64,000 nt of DNA from Pedobacter cryoconitis (GCF_014200595.1 NZ_JACHCG010000001.1:372001-436000), one strand, 5' to 3'. Positions 26,770 through 37,272 are shown, numbered from the stretch's first letter. A program made the numbers and translations. The notes: a model not told the origin generated them from the sequence alone.

Positions 26770-29700
26770 ATGAAGAAATTATACCTTAATTTAAGAAGGT
26801 GTAGCTTAATGTTTACTGTGCTTTTATGCGGCGCATTAACTTTGGTCTCACCTTTATCTTTATTTGCGCAAAGCAAAGTAATTTCAGGAACTGTTACTGA
26901 TGAACAGCGGTTACCTGTGCCGGGTGTTTCTATCCAGGTCAAAGGCACCTCAAAGTCTACACAATCGGATTCCAATGGAAAATATAAAATCCAGGCAGAC
27001 GGGAATGCTGAAATTGTATTTACAGCAATCGGTTTTACGACACAAACTTTATCGGCTGGCGGTAATGCCATTTTAAATGTAAATCTGCATGGCACAAGCA
27101 CAGGTTTGAATGAAGTGGTTGTAGTGGGATATGGTACACAAAAGAAAGTTAATGTGATCGGCTCGATTGCAACCATCAGTGCAAAATCATTAGAGAACCG
27201 GCCGATTACTAATCTTTCTTCTGGCCTTGCGGGCTTAAGCGCTGGTATTGCAGTGAACCAGAGTTCTGGTAAACCGGGCAGCGATGGGGCGACAATACGG
27301 ATCAGGGGAGCAGGTACTTTAAACAATAATAATCCTTTAGTGATTATCGACGGAATTGCGGGTACGATGGATGCGGTTAACCTGAATGACGTGGAAAGTA
27401 TGTCTTTATTAAAAGATGCTGCGGCAGCCTCAATTTATGGTTCACTGGCGGCAAACGGCGTAATCCTGATTACCACCAAAAAAGGGACAAAGAATAAACT
27501 CAGTGTCAATTATACCAGCATGTTCTCGGTCGCGACACCTGCCAGCATGCCAAAATTTGTAACTGATTATATTACCCATATGAACCTGGTAAATGAAGGT
27601 TATCGCAACCTTGGCCAGACTCCGGTTTATACGGATGCAACTAAAGCGTTATGGGCAGCTGCAAATGCTGATCCGGATGGATTGACTGCACAGGGAATCC
27701 CAAATAGAGTTGCTTATCCAAATACAGATTGGGCAAAAGCTATTTTTGAGCATAACCTGGTCCAGCAGCATAATATTTCACTGAATGGTGGAACAGAAAA
27801 CACACAGTACCTTCTTTCTGCGGGTTATTTAAATAATCCCGGAACGATGGCCAATACCGGAACTGATCGTTTTCAGTTAAGGATTAATTTGCAAACTAAA
27901 GTCAATAAGTTCCTGACTTTAGGTACACAGACTTTTGCTTCTTTGCAAAATTTTGGAATGGCCAGTACGGTAAATGCTTTTAATTTTCTTCGTCAGACTA
28001 CGCCGGGTGTATATCCGGTATACAACGGATTATATGGGTTTCCGGCAGCTGCTGAAGAGTCTGCTACGGCAAATAACATTTCTACTTATTTATATAGCAC
28101 AGGCGGTAAGGATCAGGAATCCAGGTTTAATACTACTGTATTCGCAAACTTTGACATTTACAAAGGACTGAGTTTCGAAACCCGTTTCAATTACCAGACG
28201 CGTTTTGAAGAGAAAAATTCTTTTAGCAACACTTTCGAAAAATGGAATTTTGCGACTAATACCTTAAAGGTTGCGGCCACAACTCCCGATCAGCTGAGTA
28301 CCTCTTATTATTTCAATAAGAACTATAGCACCACTATTGATAACGTTTTAAGGTATAATACGACGGTTGCTGAAAAGCATGATATTGGAGTTTTATTAGG
28401 GTACAACCAGAATTACTTCAATTATTACAATTGGGATGCGACCAAGACTGGTTTGATCGATGCCTCTATTACTACATTGGGTTCCGCGACTACAATGACC
28501 TCTATCAATGGGGATGCTTATGATTATTCAATCAGGTCATTCTTTGGCCGTTTGAACTATGCTTACCAGAGCAAGTATTTGCTGGAAGGTGTTTTTCGTT
28601 ATGATGGATCTTCCAAATTTGCTCCCGATAACAGGTGGGGTTTCTTTCCTGCTTTCTCTGCGGGATGGCGTATTTCTCAGGAGCCGTTCATGAAAAATAT
28701 GAATGACTATGTAAGTAATCTGAAGCTACGTGCATCATGGGGCAAAACAGGTAACAATGTGATGAATGCTGATGCGTCACTCGGAAATTACGATTATAAA
28801 GCTGTTTATGGTTCTACTCCTTATTCTTTTAATGGGTTGCCGGTTAACGGGCTGATCCAGTCAAAGTTTGCCAATGGGGATTTGAGATGGGAAACTACTA
28901 CGGTAACAAACTTAGGGTTGGACGGATCGCTTTTTAAAGGGGCGGTTAATTTTGAAGTGGATTTATACAACAAGTTTACGGAAGGGATTTTATATGTGCC
29001 AACAATCCCGTTAACGGTGGGTACTGCAACTGCGGCGACTAAAAATATAGCAGAGATTTCTAATAAAGGGGTAGAGCTCACTTTGGGTTATAATGGTAAA
29101 TCCGGTGATTTTAAATATGGGGTGTCTGGAAACTTCGCTTATAACTTTAACCGGGTTAAGAAATATAAAGGTGCTTTACAACAAGGCTATACTACTGATG
29201 CAAATGGTAATCAGGTGTATACGTCAAATTTGGGCAGTGTCTCGAATGGTACAATAACGCGTATCCTTGAAGGACAGCAGGCCAATCAGTACTATCTGTA
29301 TAACGTTTATAAAGGAAATGGTTCTTATAAAAATGCGGACGGAAGTCTGAACATCAACGGAGGGCCTAAGGATGGAATGATCCGCACACCTCAGGATCTT
29401 GCCTGGTTGCAAAGTATGGTATCTGCTGGTTATACTTTTCAGCCAACAGGCGGAGCAGCTGGCAAAACTAATATTACTTATGGGGATTTGATTTATGCGG
29501 ATAACAACGGAGATGGTATTTATGGAAATACTTATGATCAGACTTTCTCTAATGTGTCGGCAACACCAAAATATAACTTCGGTCTGCAACTTAATTTTGC
29601 TTACAAAGGTTTTGATTTGTCGATGTTATGGGCAGGTAGTGCAGGTATGAAATACTACTGGAATGCTGCTGGTTACAACAGTTCAATTGTATCGCTTGGT

Positions 29701-30087
29701 AATGCAGTGAGTACATTAATTGCCAATGACCACTATTATTATAATGCAGCAAATCCGTCAGATCCGGCAAATAACATCAATGCACATTATCCAAGGCTTA
29801 AAAATACGACCGATGTTCAGAATTCTGGTGTAGCCAGTGATTTCTATCTGTATAATGCTTCTTATGTGAAGTTGAAAAACTTACAGCTCGGTTATACGCT
29901 GTCTTCAAATATTTCAAAAAAGGCAGGGATGAACAGGGTAAGGTTATATGTTTCGGGAGAGAACTTGTTTACAATCACCAAATTCCCGGGGCTTGATCCT
30001 GAGCTTGGTGTTTCTGGTGGACAGTATGCAGGCGTAGCTTACCCAACGATGCGTCAGTACACATTAGGTTTAAATGTTACTTTTTAA
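26770..30087 (+). CDS. SusC/RagA-family TonB-linked receptor of the uronate PUL
   Basis: A 1105-residue outer-membrane channel. Signal peptide ending VSPLSLFAQ (about residue 36), carboxypeptidase-like domain starting VISGTVTDEQRLPVPGVSI, TonB-box-like VVVGYGTQKKVNV (about 118-130), plug motif IRIRGAGTLNNNNPLVIIDG, the SusC signature LLKDAAAASIYGSLAANGV and a barrel with C-terminal strand YTLGLNVTF. First gene of a six-gene operon with GH16, PL8, GH88 and DUF2264 genes, so it should import the oligosaccharide made by these enzymes. Faces the HTCS gene divergently. Confidence 0.95.
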   Translation: MKKLYLNLRRCSLMFTVLLCGALTLVSPLSLFAQSKVISGTVTDEQRLPVPGVSIQVKGTSKSTQSDSNGKYKIQADGNAEIVFTAIGFTTQTLSAGGNAILNVNLHGTSTGLNEVVVVGYGTQKKVNVIGSIATISAKSLENRPITNLSSGLAGLSAGIAVNQSSGKPGSDGATIRIRGAGTLNNNNPLVIIDGIAGTMDAVNLNDVESMSLLKDAAAASIYGSLAANGVILITTKKGTKNKLSVNYTSMFSVATPASMPKFVTDYITHMNLVNEGYRNLGQTPVYTDATKALWAAANADPDGLTAQGIPNRVAYPNTDWAKAIFEHNLVQQHNISLNGGTENTQYLLSAGYLNNPGTMANTGTDRFQLRINLQTKVNKFLTLGTQTFASLQNFGMASTVNAFNFLRQTTPGVYPVYNGLYGFPAAAEESATANNISTYLYSTGGKDQESRFNTTVFANFDIYKGLSFETRFNYQTRFEEKNSFSNTFEKWNFATNTLKVAATTPDQLSTSYYFNKNYSTTIDNVLRYNTTVAEKHDIGVLLGYNQNYFNYYNWDATKTGLIDASITTLGSATTMTSINGDAYDYSIRSFFGRLNYAYQSKYLLEGVFRYDGSSKFAPDNRWGFFPAFSAGWRISQEPFMKNMNDYVSNLKLRASWGKTGNNVMNADASLGNYDYKAVYGSTPYSFNGLPVNGLIQSKFANGDLRWETTTVTNLGLDGSLFKGAVNFEVDLYNKFTEGILYVPTIPLTVGTATAATKNIAEISNKGVELTLGYNGKSGDFKYGVSGNFAYNFNRVKKYKGALQQGYTTDANGNQVYTSNLGSVSNGTITRILEGQQANQYYLYNVYKGNGSYKNADGSLNINGGPKDGMIRTPQDLAWLQSMVSAGYTFQPTGGAAGKTNITYGDLIYADNNGDGIYGNTYDQTFSNVSATPKYNFGLQLNFAYKGFDLSMLWAGSAGMKYYWNAAGYNSSIVSLGNAVSTLIANDHYYYNAANPSDPANNINAHYPRLKNTTDVQNSGVASDFYLYNASYVKLKNLQLGYTLSSNISKKAGMNRVRLYVSGENLFTITKFPGLDPELGVSGGQYAGVAYPTMRQYTLGLNVTF

Positions 30088-30098
30088 GGGAGAAAGAA

Positions 30099-31859
30099 AT
30101 GAGAAAGATTTTATCAATTATACTAACCCTGGTGGTTTTATCGGGATGTAAAAAAAACTTATTGGAAACCGCGCCTTATTCTGCGGTGGATGCGGAGAAA
30201 ATGTGGACGACTGATAACCTTACAGATTTGGGGATTACAGGTGTTTACAATGCCTTGCGTTTGGGGATTAATACTTCGGGTGCATCGGGGCTGGAACTTT
30301 ATCAATTGGATCGTTTTGGGTTTACAGGACAGACCAGTGGTTCGGAAGTACTGATGGCAGGAACAATTACCACAGGTAATTCTATGTTTAGTGATACCTG
30401 GAAAAATATGTATGAGGGGATTCAGCGTGCTAATGATGCGATTAAAAATATTCCGTTGAAGTCTCCATCCGCAGATGCGAAAAAGAGCAGGTATATAGCA
30501 GAAGCTAAATTTTTAAGAGCTTATTATTATTTCAGGTTAAATCAATTGTACAAAGGTGTACCTATTTATCTGGAGCCATTTTTGGCGGATGAAGCGGTTA
30601 AAGGGCGTTCCACTGAAGACGAGGTCTGGACTCAGGTTATCGCCGATTTGACGGCTTGTATTGCCGAGACGAATCTTCCGGACAGGTATACTGCGGGTAA
30701 TGCTTCTTATGGCCATATTACCAAAGGGGCAGCTTATGCATTACGCGGTAAAGCGTATTTATATCAGCAGAAATGGGCATTGGCTGCTGCTGATTTCAGT
30801 AAGGTTAAAGATGCGGGGTATGGTTTATTTAATAATTACACCACCTTATTCAAAACAGCTAATGAACAAAGTAATGAGATGATTTTCTCTATTCAGAATA
30901 TCGGGCAGGCGAATGCAGGTTCTACGACGCAGTTTTTTTGTGGGACAAGATCTTCTTTTGGGTCTTGCTGGAATACTTACCATGTTTCGCCAAACCTGGT
31001 TGATTTATATGAAAATGCGGATGGTTCAAAGTTTAACTGGGAGGCTGTGTTGCCGGGGTATTCTGCCTTGACTGTGGCGCAGCGGGAAGTTTACTTTTTG
31101 AGGAATAATTTGACAGCGGCCGAAATTGCCGCGGCAACAACCAGAGGTGCCAAAATGAGCCTTTATTTACCAACTGGTAATGAGGCACGTATTTTACAGG
31201 TTTATGCGAATCGTGATCCAAGGTTAGCGGCAAACGTAATTACCCCTTATTCTACTTATGTAGGTGTGTATAGCGGGATCAATGCGACGGTAACTTCGAG
31301 ATGGCCATACCGTTCAGAGGCTGCTTTAAATGGTGATTTGAGAACCGATACACAGAGCTATTTCTACTATCTGTACCGCAAATTCGTTTATGAAGGAGCT
31401 TCGGAGACACTAAACAGGTCTTATGGGCCTACAGATTTTCCCATTTTAAGGTACGCAGATGTACTGCTGATGTGGGCAGAAGCATTAAATCAACTGGGGT
31501 CTACGGGTGATGCGATTGCAAAAGTGAATGAGGTGAGAGCAAGAGCGGGCGCGGCTTTACTGCAAATGGGAAATAGCGGATTGCCAACTTACGTAAGTGG
31601 TCAGAGTGATTTAACAGAGCGTATCCGTAATGAACGCCGGGTAGAATTCCCGAATGAAGGGATTAATTACTTTGATGAGTTACGCTGGAAGAGCTGGAAA
31701 GACAAAGTTTTCTATACTGATAATGGGGTTAAACAGATCTGGGGAAATACAGTCTATCCTTATTCTTTTAAAGGGGATTATATTTATAACTGGCCTGTTC
31801 CACAGGTAGAAATAGAACGAAATCCTAATTTGAAACAAAATACTGGCTGGATAAATTAG
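30099..31859 (+). CDS. RagB/SusD-family surface glycan-binding lipoprotein
   Basis: A 586-residue lipoprotein, partner of the preceding SusC. Lipobox VLSGC with Cys17, then KKNLLETAPYSAV. SusD helical signatures: YIAEAKFLRAYYYFRLNQLY (about 128-147), LRYADVLLMWAEALNQLG, IRNERRVEFPNEGINYFDEL and the ending NPNLKQNTGWIN. It starts 11 bp after SusC and its stop codon touches the next ATG with no gap, so the GH16 gene is tightly coupled. Larger than the first SusD in this window (456 residues), which fits a different ligand. Confidence 0.95.
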   Translation: MRKILSIILTLVVLSGCKKNLLETAPYSAVDAEKMWTTDNLTDLGITGVYNALRLGINTSGASGLELYQLDRFGFTGQTSGSEVLMAGTITTGNSMFSDTWKNMYEGIQRANDAIKNIPLKSPSADAKKSRYIAEAKFLRAYYYFRLNQLYKGVPIYLEPFLADEAVKGRSTEDEVWTQVIADLTACIAETNLPDRYTAGNASYGHITKGAAYALRGKAYLYQQKWALAAADFSKVKDAGYGLFNNYTTLFKTANEQSNEMIFSIQNIGQANAGSTTQFFCGTRSSFGSCWNTYHVSPNLVDLYENADGSKFNWEAVLPGYSALTVAQREVYFLRNNLTAAEIAAATTRGAKMSLYLPTGNEARILQVYANRDPRLAANVITPYSTYVGVYSGINATVTSRWPYRSEAALNGDLRTDTQSYFYYLYRKFVYEGASETLNRSYGPTDFPILRYADVLLMWAEALNQLGSTGDAIAKVNEVRARAGAALLQMGNSGLPTYVSGQSDLTERIRNERRVEFPNEGINYFDELRWKSWKDKVFYTDNGVKQIWGNTVYPYSFKGDYIYNWPVPQVEIERNPNLKQNTGWIN

Positions 31860-32642
31860 ATGAAGGGATATCAATTAGTTGTCTTGTTGCTGCTGGGGGT
31901 AAACCTGGTGGCAACTGGCCAGGAAATCAAGAAACGTAAGCTTATTTTTTCGGATGAATTTAATTTACAGGGGCTTCCTGATAGTACAAAATGGACTTAT
32001 GAAGTGGGTTTGGTACGGAATAAAGAGCCGCAGTATTATACTTCTAAAAGGTTGGAGAATGCAAGGGTAGAAAATGGAAACTTAGTGATTGAAGCCAGAA
32101 GTGAAGATTATAAAGGTTCGGAATATACTTCAGCGAGTTTAATCACTTTGGGTAAAAAGCATTTTAGATATGGTAGGGTAGAAGTGCGGGCCAAAGTTCC
32201 TAAAGGTGTGGGGAGCTGGCCCGCTATCTGGATGTTGGGTGAAAACCGGCAGCAGGTAAAATGGCCAAACTGCGGGGAGATTGATATCCTGGAGTATGTA
32301 GGTAAGGATTCAACACAAGTTTATGGAACGGTTCATTATGCAGATTCTGCTGCTAAATATCATTATTTGGGTGAAAAGCCGGTAGTAGGAGCACCCAATG
32401 AGGATTATCATGTTTATGCGGTAGAATGGGATAAGAAAGGTATTTCCTTTTATTACGATGATTTGAAGTATTTTGTATTTGAATATAAAAAGGCTGCTTA
32501 TGATCCGGGGAAGATTTTTAAAAAACCTTTTTATCTGCTGTTAAATCTGGCATTGGGCAGGGAAGGAACATTGGGAGGGCCGCTGGATGAACACATTTTA
32601 CCTTTAAAATATTACGTGGATTATGTCAGGGTTTATAAATAG
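31860..32642 (+). CDS. GH16-family endo-beta-glucanase
   Basis: A 260-residue secreted beta-jelly-roll hydrolase. Signal segment up to about residue 20; FSDEFN start typical of GH16; WTYEVGL; the catalytic motif GEIDILEYVG with nucleophile E140, D142 and acid/base E145; and PFYLLLNLALGREGTLGGP plus YVDYVRVYK at the end. The GEIDILE form without a beta-bulge methionine residue difference points to the laminarinase-like branch that acts on beta-1,3 or mixed beta-1,3/1,4 glucans. It overlaps the PL8 gene by 20 bp. Together they suggest a substrate with both glucan and uronic-acid linkages. Substrate is inferred. Confidence 0.9.
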   Translation: MKGYQLVVLLLLGVNLVATGQEIKKRKLIFSDEFNLQGLPDSTKWTYEVGLVRNKEPQYYTSKRLENARVENGNLVIEARSEDYKGSEYTSASLITLGKKHFRYGRVEVRAKVPKGVGSWPAIWMLGENRQQVKWPNCGEIDILEYVGKDSTQVYGTVHYADSAAKYHYLGEKPVVGAPNEDYHVYAVEWDKKGISFYYDDLKYFVFEYKKAAYDPGKIFKKPFYLLLNLALGREGTLGGPLDEHILPLKYYVDYVRVYK

Positions 32643-34713
32643 GGTTGCTGTTCAGTTTAGTTTATGCAGTGCGCTGCTGGTTTGTTTCAGTGGAAGTTTG
32701 TCCATTGCTCAGGAGATCCCCGTTCCTTACAGGACAATTATGGGGCGGATCAATGCTGATTTGCAAGGCGGTTCCTCGGCTGCTAAGGTGCAGTCTGATC
32801 TTGCTGGTTTAAAAGAAGATGGCGGCTGGCCGGATATCAATTATGCGAATCCGGATTACGACCCTTTGCAAAGGATTAAAGGGATTGCGATTGCTTATAG
32901 TGGGGCAAATCATCAATTGTATGGTGATGCAAAGGCATATGATGGTGTGGTCAGATCGCTTCAGCATTGGCTGAAATTGAATCCTAAAAACAAAAACTGG
33001 TGGTACAATGATATCTTTTATCCGAAGACAATTGGTGAAATACTGATCCTGATGCGTTATGGGAAAACTCCTTTACCAGCAGCTCTGGAACAGTCTTTAA
33101 TTACCAGGATGATCCGGAAATTAAAAACTGGAGATGGAGCAAATACTTCGGATGAGGCTTTGCATTATTTGTACCGTGCTTGTTTAACCGGCCGTAAAAC
33201 TACCTTGGATTCTGCTTCAAAATATTTGTTTGAGCCTGTTTCGATTACGGATGGTAAAGAAGGGTTGCAGGTAGATAACAGCTACTTTCAACATGGAAAA
33301 CAGCAGGCAATTGGCAGTTATGGGACTGTGTTTGCCAGTAATTCTGTGAATGCAGCTTTCTATTTGAGAGGTACTGCTTATGCAATGCCTGCCGGTCAGC
33401 TGACTCTACTGATGACTTATCTGAAGGATACTTTTTTCAGGACTATCCGCGGAAGTTTCTTTGATTTTAATGTGCGTGGCCGGGGGATCAGCAGAAGAGA
33501 TTCTTTGAAAGGGGTTTTTGGAGGCTTGATCACTAAGATTAAAGTTTTGAACCCGGAAAATACAGCTTATTGGGATGCGGCAGCTAAACGAATGGCGATA
33601 GCCGTACCTGCTTCTTATGGGATTATACCGGGTAACAGGGTGTATTGGAAAAGCGGATACGCCTTACATGTCCGTCCTGAATATACTTTTAGCGTGCAGA
33701 CTGCTTCGTCCAGAACATTAAGAACGGAAAGGGGGAATAATGAAAATATACTGGGCAAGTTTCTGGCCGATGGTGCAACAAATATCCAGGTGCGTGGTGA
33801 TGAATATGCGAATGTAATGCCGGTTTGGGAATGGGATAAAATTCCGGGAACAACCAGCAGGGATTATTCAAATGATGAAGGAGCTACGATTAAGCAGGAT
33901 TGGGGGATTCCCGGAACAACTGCTTTTGTTGGTGGGGTGAGCAATGGTTTATATGGTTTGTCTGTTTATACGCAGGATATTGATGGCGTACAGGCTAAAA
34001 AGGCATGGTTCTTTTTTGATAAAGAGGTAGTGTGTTTAGGGGCTGGAATCAAAAGTGACGCTTCGGAAGAAGTGAAGACTACTTTAAATCAGAGCTGGTT
34101 AAAGGGAGAGGTCATTTTGGATAAAGCGCATGCTGCGCCTGGATGGGTATGGCATGACCATATTGGTTATTTTCTTCCTGAAGGCGGGGGCTTTATTGTG
34201 AGTGATAAATTGCAAAAAGGAAGTTGGTACCGGATCAATCAGTCTCAGTCAAAAGAAGAAATAAGCGGGAAAGTGTTTCAGCTTTCTTTAAGTCATGGGG
34301 TTAAACCTTTGGCCGGACATTACGAATATATAGTGGTTCCGGGATTAAAGGATGCGGGCGCAATGCGGAGTTATAATTTATCCATGCTCAGAATTTTAAG
34401 TAATACATCAGATTTACAGGTTGTAGAACATAAGGGGCTGGATCTTTTACAATTGGTTTTTTATAAAGATGGCGTGTTTTCGGCGGAAGATTTCAGCATT
34501 AAGGCTGATAAGGCTTGTACGATTCTGATTCAAGGTTTACATACGGAAAATCCGATTATCAATGTGGCGGATCCTGCGCAGGAAAATACGGTTATACAGC
34601 TTGAAGTGAAATTACCCGGATTAAAAGAGGTAAAGAAATTGAATTGTGTTTTACCATTGGGTGCACAACGGGGTGCTACGGTTAGCAACCGTTTAAGTCC
34701 CGGACATAATTAA
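32623..34713 (+). CDS. Polysaccharide lyase family 8 enzyme
   Basis: A 696-residue secreted lyase that cuts uronic-acid polysaccharides by beta-elimination and leaves a 4,5-unsaturated uronate at the new end. Signal peptide to about residue 30. The alpha/alpha-toroid domain has NWWYNDI (about 125-131), GANTSDEALHYLYRA with a candidate catalytic Asn (N174), and DNSYFQHGKQQAIGSYG with catalytic His H224 and Tyr Y233, the classic PL8 set. The beta-sandwich central and C-terminal domains follow. Family members act on hyaluronate, chondroitin or xanthan; sequence alone does not separate these. The start codon lies inside the GH16 gene (20-bp overlap). Confidence 0.88.
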   Translation: MSGFINRVAVQFSLCSALLVCFSGSLSIAQEIPVPYRTIMGRINADLQGGSSAAKVQSDLAGLKEDGGWPDINYANPDYDPLQRIKGIAIAYSGANHQLYGDAKAYDGVVRSLQHWLKLNPKNKNWWYNDIFYPKTIGEILILMRYGKTPLPAALEQSLITRMIRKLKTGDGANTSDEALHYLYRACLTGRKTTLDSASKYLFEPVSITDGKEGLQVDNSYFQHGKQQAIGSYGTVFASNSVNAAFYLRGTAYAMPAGQLTLLMTYLKDTFFRTIRGSFFDFNVRGRGISRRDSLKGVFGGLITKIKVLNPENTAYWDAAAKRMAIAVPASYGIIPGNRVYWKSGYALHVRPEYTFSVQTASSRTLRTERGNNENILGKFLADGATNIQVRGDEYANVMPVWEWDKIPGTTSRDYSNDEGATIKQDWGIPGTTAFVGGVSNGLYGLSVYTQDIDGVQAKKAWFFFDKEVVCLGAGIKSDASEEVKTTLNQSWLKGEVILDKAHAAPGWVWHDHIGYFLPEGGGFIVSDKLQKGSWYRINQSQSKEEISGKVFQLSLSHGVKPLAGHYEYIVVPGLKDAGAMRSYNLSMLRILSNTSDLQVVEHKGLDLLQLVFYKDGVFSAEDFSIKADKACTILIQGLHTENPIINVADPAQENTVIQLEVKLPGLKEVKKLNCVLPLGAQRGATVSNRLSPGHN

Positions 34714-34746
34714 GGACAAATGATTAAGTAAAAAACAAAAAATAAG

Positions 34747-35952
34747 ATGAAGAAGAAAATCAATTTAATTGCAGGACTACTCTTACTGGCGGGATCTGCC
34801 TCTTTTGCGCAGAAATCAGGAACACAATTACAAAGCATGAAGCAATTAATTGATGAACAGTTTAATTTTGCTGTAAAACAGTACAAAGTTCTGGACAAGA
34901 ACATCCCTGCTGGTTTAACGCCACAAAGTTTTGATGCTAAAAATAATAAACTGGTTGCCTACGATATCAAATGGTGGTGCAGCGGTTTTTATAGCGGTTC
35001 GTTATGGTATATCTACGAACAGACTAACGATGCCGCGGTGAAAAAGACAGCTGAAAAAGCATTGAAGGTTATTGAGCCGAATCAAAATTACAGTGGTAAT
35101 CATGATCTTGGTTTTATGATGTTTTGCAGTTTTGGCAATGCTTACCGCCTCACCAAAGATCCTGCTTATAAAACAATTATTGACAGGTCTGCTGCTTCGC
35201 TGGCTAAACGTTATCGTCCGGCAATTGAATCTATCCAGTCGTGGGATAAAAATAAATACTGGAAATGTCCGGTGATCATAGACAATATGATGAACCTGGA
35301 AATGTTGAATTGGGTGAGTGATAACGGAGGAGATGCGAAGTATAAAGATATTGCTGTTAAACATGCCAATACGACTTTAAAGAATCATTTCAGACCTGAT
35401 TTTAGCTCTTATCACGTGGTAGATTATGATTTGACAACTGGAAAAGTTAACCGTAAAGCGACGTGGCAGGGAGCAGCTGATTGTTCTGCATGGGCACGCG
35501 GGCAAGCCTGGGCATTGTATGGATATACGATGATGTACCGGGATACTAAGGATCAAAAATATCTGGATCAGGCAAAGGGGATTGCTCATTTTATCCTGAA
35601 CCATCCAAACCTGCCTGCTGATAAAATCCCTTTCTGGGATTTTGATGCCCCAAAAATCCCTTATGCGGAACGTGATGCTTCTGCGGGGGCTATAGCTGCA
35701 TCGGCTTTGTTAGAGCTGGCTCAGTATACCGCAGAAGGTAAGGAGAAAACGGAATTTCTATCTTCGGCAGAGACGATGATCAGATCTCTGGCAACTCCGG
35801 TATACCGTGCTAAATTAGGTGAAAACGGTGGTTTTCTGTTGTTACATAGTACAGGTGCACTTCCTTTGAACAGTGAAATTGATGTACCTTTAGTTTATGC
35901 CGATTATTACTTCCTGGAAGCTTTAGGAAGATATAAAAAGTGGTATTTGTAA
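34747..35952 (+). CDS. GH88-family unsaturated glucuronyl hydrolase
   Basis: A 401-residue periplasmic (alpha/alpha)6-barrel enzyme that hydrates the double bond of an unsaturated uronate end and so releases ketodeoxyuronate from lyase products. Signal peptide KKKINLIAGLLLLAGSASFA. Catalytic aspartates fit D120 in SGNHDLGFM and D179 in IIDNMMNLEML; their 59-residue spacing is near the 61 known in Bacillus UGL (D88/D149). WARGQAWALYGY is the family C-terminal signature. It links the PL8 lyase to the KduI pathway. It starts 33 bp after PL8. Confidence 0.93.
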   Translation: MKKKINLIAGLLLLAGSASFAQKSGTQLQSMKQLIDEQFNFAVKQYKVLDKNIPAGLTPQSFDAKNNKLVAYDIKWWCSGFYSGSLWYIYEQTNDAAVKKTAEKALKVIEPNQNYSGNHDLGFMMFCSFGNAYRLTKDPAYKTIIDRSAASLAKRYRPAIESIQSWDKNKYWKCPVIIDNMMNLEMLNWVSDNGGDAKYKDIAVKHANTTLKNHFRPDFSSYHVVDYDLTTGKVNRKATWQGAADCSAWARGQAWALYGYTMMYRDTKDQKYLDQAKGIAHFILNHPNLPADKIPFWDFDAPKIPYAERDASAGAIAASALLELAQYTAEGKEKTEFLSSAETMIRSLATPVYRAKLGENGGFLLLHSTGALPLNSEIDVPLVYADYYFLEALGRYKKWYL

Positions 35953-35972
35953 ATGATTAACCCTATAACCTT

Positions 35973-37217
35973 ATGATATTTTTCCGTACAAAAATGATAC
36001 TATTCTTGTCTTTCCTGGTTGTTTTTTCCACTGCTGCACAGCAGACCGGTAAGGGCAAACCTGCTACTGGAGCACAAGACAGACAAGTTTGGGTCAAAGC
36101 ATTATATAAGATTTCTTATCCCGTGGTTTATAACCTGGCTAACGAAACATTAAAAAAGAAGATGCCTTTGGAAACAGGGCCTGAATATGCTTTGAACCTT
36201 AAAAGTGTGACTTATCTGGAAGCGGTTGGCAGGACAATGGCTGGTATAGCGCCCTGGCTGGCTCTTCCTGATGACCGTACTGAGGAAGGGAAGATGCGTA
36301 AAGAGATGCGCACCTTGCTTTTAAAGGGGTTGAAGAATGCAGTAAATCCTAAAAGTCCTGATTATTTGAATTTCAGAACTGAAGGTCAGCCGATTGTAGA
36401 TGCTGCTTATGTGGCTCAGGCTTTTATTCGTGCGCCAGAAGCTTTGTGGGAACCTTTGGACAAGGAAACTAAAGCTCGCTTTGTAGAGGAGTTTAAGTCT
36501 TTGAGAGACCGGAGCGGAGCTTACAATAACTGGCTTTTGTTCTCTGGTTTAACGGAAGGTTTTTTATTGAGTATTGGCGAGCAATATGATCCTGCAAGGG
36601 TTCAGTTTGCAGTCAATAAAATGAAAGAGTGGTATGTAGGGGACAGCTGGTATAGTGATGGTGAAAAATTCAGTATGGATTATTATAATTCATATGTAAT
36701 TCATACGATGCTGGTTGATCTTGAAAAGATTCTGGCTGACCATAAAAAAGCACCGGTAAGTGATTATGATCAGGCGTTAAAAAGAATGGTCAGATATTCG
36801 GAGTATCTGGAAAGGATTATTTCTCCGGAGGGTACTTATCCGGCTTATGGACGTTCTGTAACTTACCGGACAGCGGCATTTCAGGCACTGGCCCAGACTG
36901 CGTTACTGGAGAAACTTCCAGCTTATGTAAAGCCGGCGCAGGTTCGTTGCGGGTTAACCAAAGTGATCCAGAATATGTTCACAGGAGATCAGAATTTTGA
37001 TGATAAAGGTTGGCTGGTATTAGGTTTTAATGGCCATCAGCCGGCAATCGCAGATTATTATACTTCTACAGGAAGTTTGTATATGGCAACTTTAGGGTTT
37101 TTGACGCTTGGGCTTCCGGCAGATAATGAGTTTTGGACGGGGCCGGCAGCAGCATGGACTTCTTTAAAGGCATGGACGGGACAAGAGGTGGTCAAGGATT
37201 ATAAAGTAGCGTATTAG
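35973..37217 (+). CDS. Secreted DUF2264 protein (possible GH154-type glycosidase)
   Basis: A 414-residue exported protein. Signal peptide ending FSTAAQ. DUF2264 hallmarks: YLEAVGRTMAGIAPWLALP (about 79-97), NNWLLFSGLTEGFLL (about 185-199), WYVGDSWYSDGEKFSMDYYNS (here 21 residues, motif core SDGEKFSMDYYNSYV) and RSVTYRTAAFQALAQ (about 294-308). The fold is an (alpha/alpha)6 toroid. From memory, the domain is the basis of CAZy family GH154, in which beta-glucuronidase activity was reported; that link is not certain. Operon context with GH88 and PL8 supports a role on uronic-acid oligosaccharides. It closes the operon before a terminator. Confidence 0.82.
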   Translation: MIFFRTKMILFLSFLVVFSTAAQQTGKGKPATGAQDRQVWVKALYKISYPVVYNLANETLKKKMPLETGPEYALNLKSVTYLEAVGRTMAGIAPWLALPDDRTEEGKMRKEMRTLLLKGLKNAVNPKSPDYLNFRTEGQPIVDAAYVAQAFIRAPEALWEPLDKETKARFVEEFKSLRDRSGAYNNWLLFSGLTEGFLLSIGEQYDPARVQFAVNKMKEWYVGDSWYSDGEKFSMDYYNSYVIHTMLVDLEKILADHKKAPVSDYDQALKRMVRYSEYLERIISPEGTYPAYGRSVTYRTAAFQALAQTALLEKLPAYVKPAQVRCGLTKVIQNMFTGDQNFDDKGWLVLGFNGHQPAIADYYTSTGSLYMATLGFLTLGLPADNEFWTGPAAAWTSLKAWTGQEVVKDYKVAY

Positions 37218-37223
37218 TACATA

Positions 37224-37260
37224 ATTAAGCCCTTGATCTTTATCAGATTAAGGGCTTAAT
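37224..37260. terminator. Bidirectional terminator between DUF2264 and PL38-type genes
   Basis: ATTAAGCCCTT and AAGGGCTTAAT pair perfectly over 11 bp, extended by four more pairs after a mismatch, with loop TTATC. Both flanks are AT-rich. Confidence 0.85.
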
Positions 37261-37272
37261 ATTAGCAATTGT

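Noticed and set aside
26703..27326. A 207-residue minus-strand open frame over the start of SusC
   Set aside because: Mirror of the strongly supported SusC signal peptide and carboxypeptidase-like domain; no family features.
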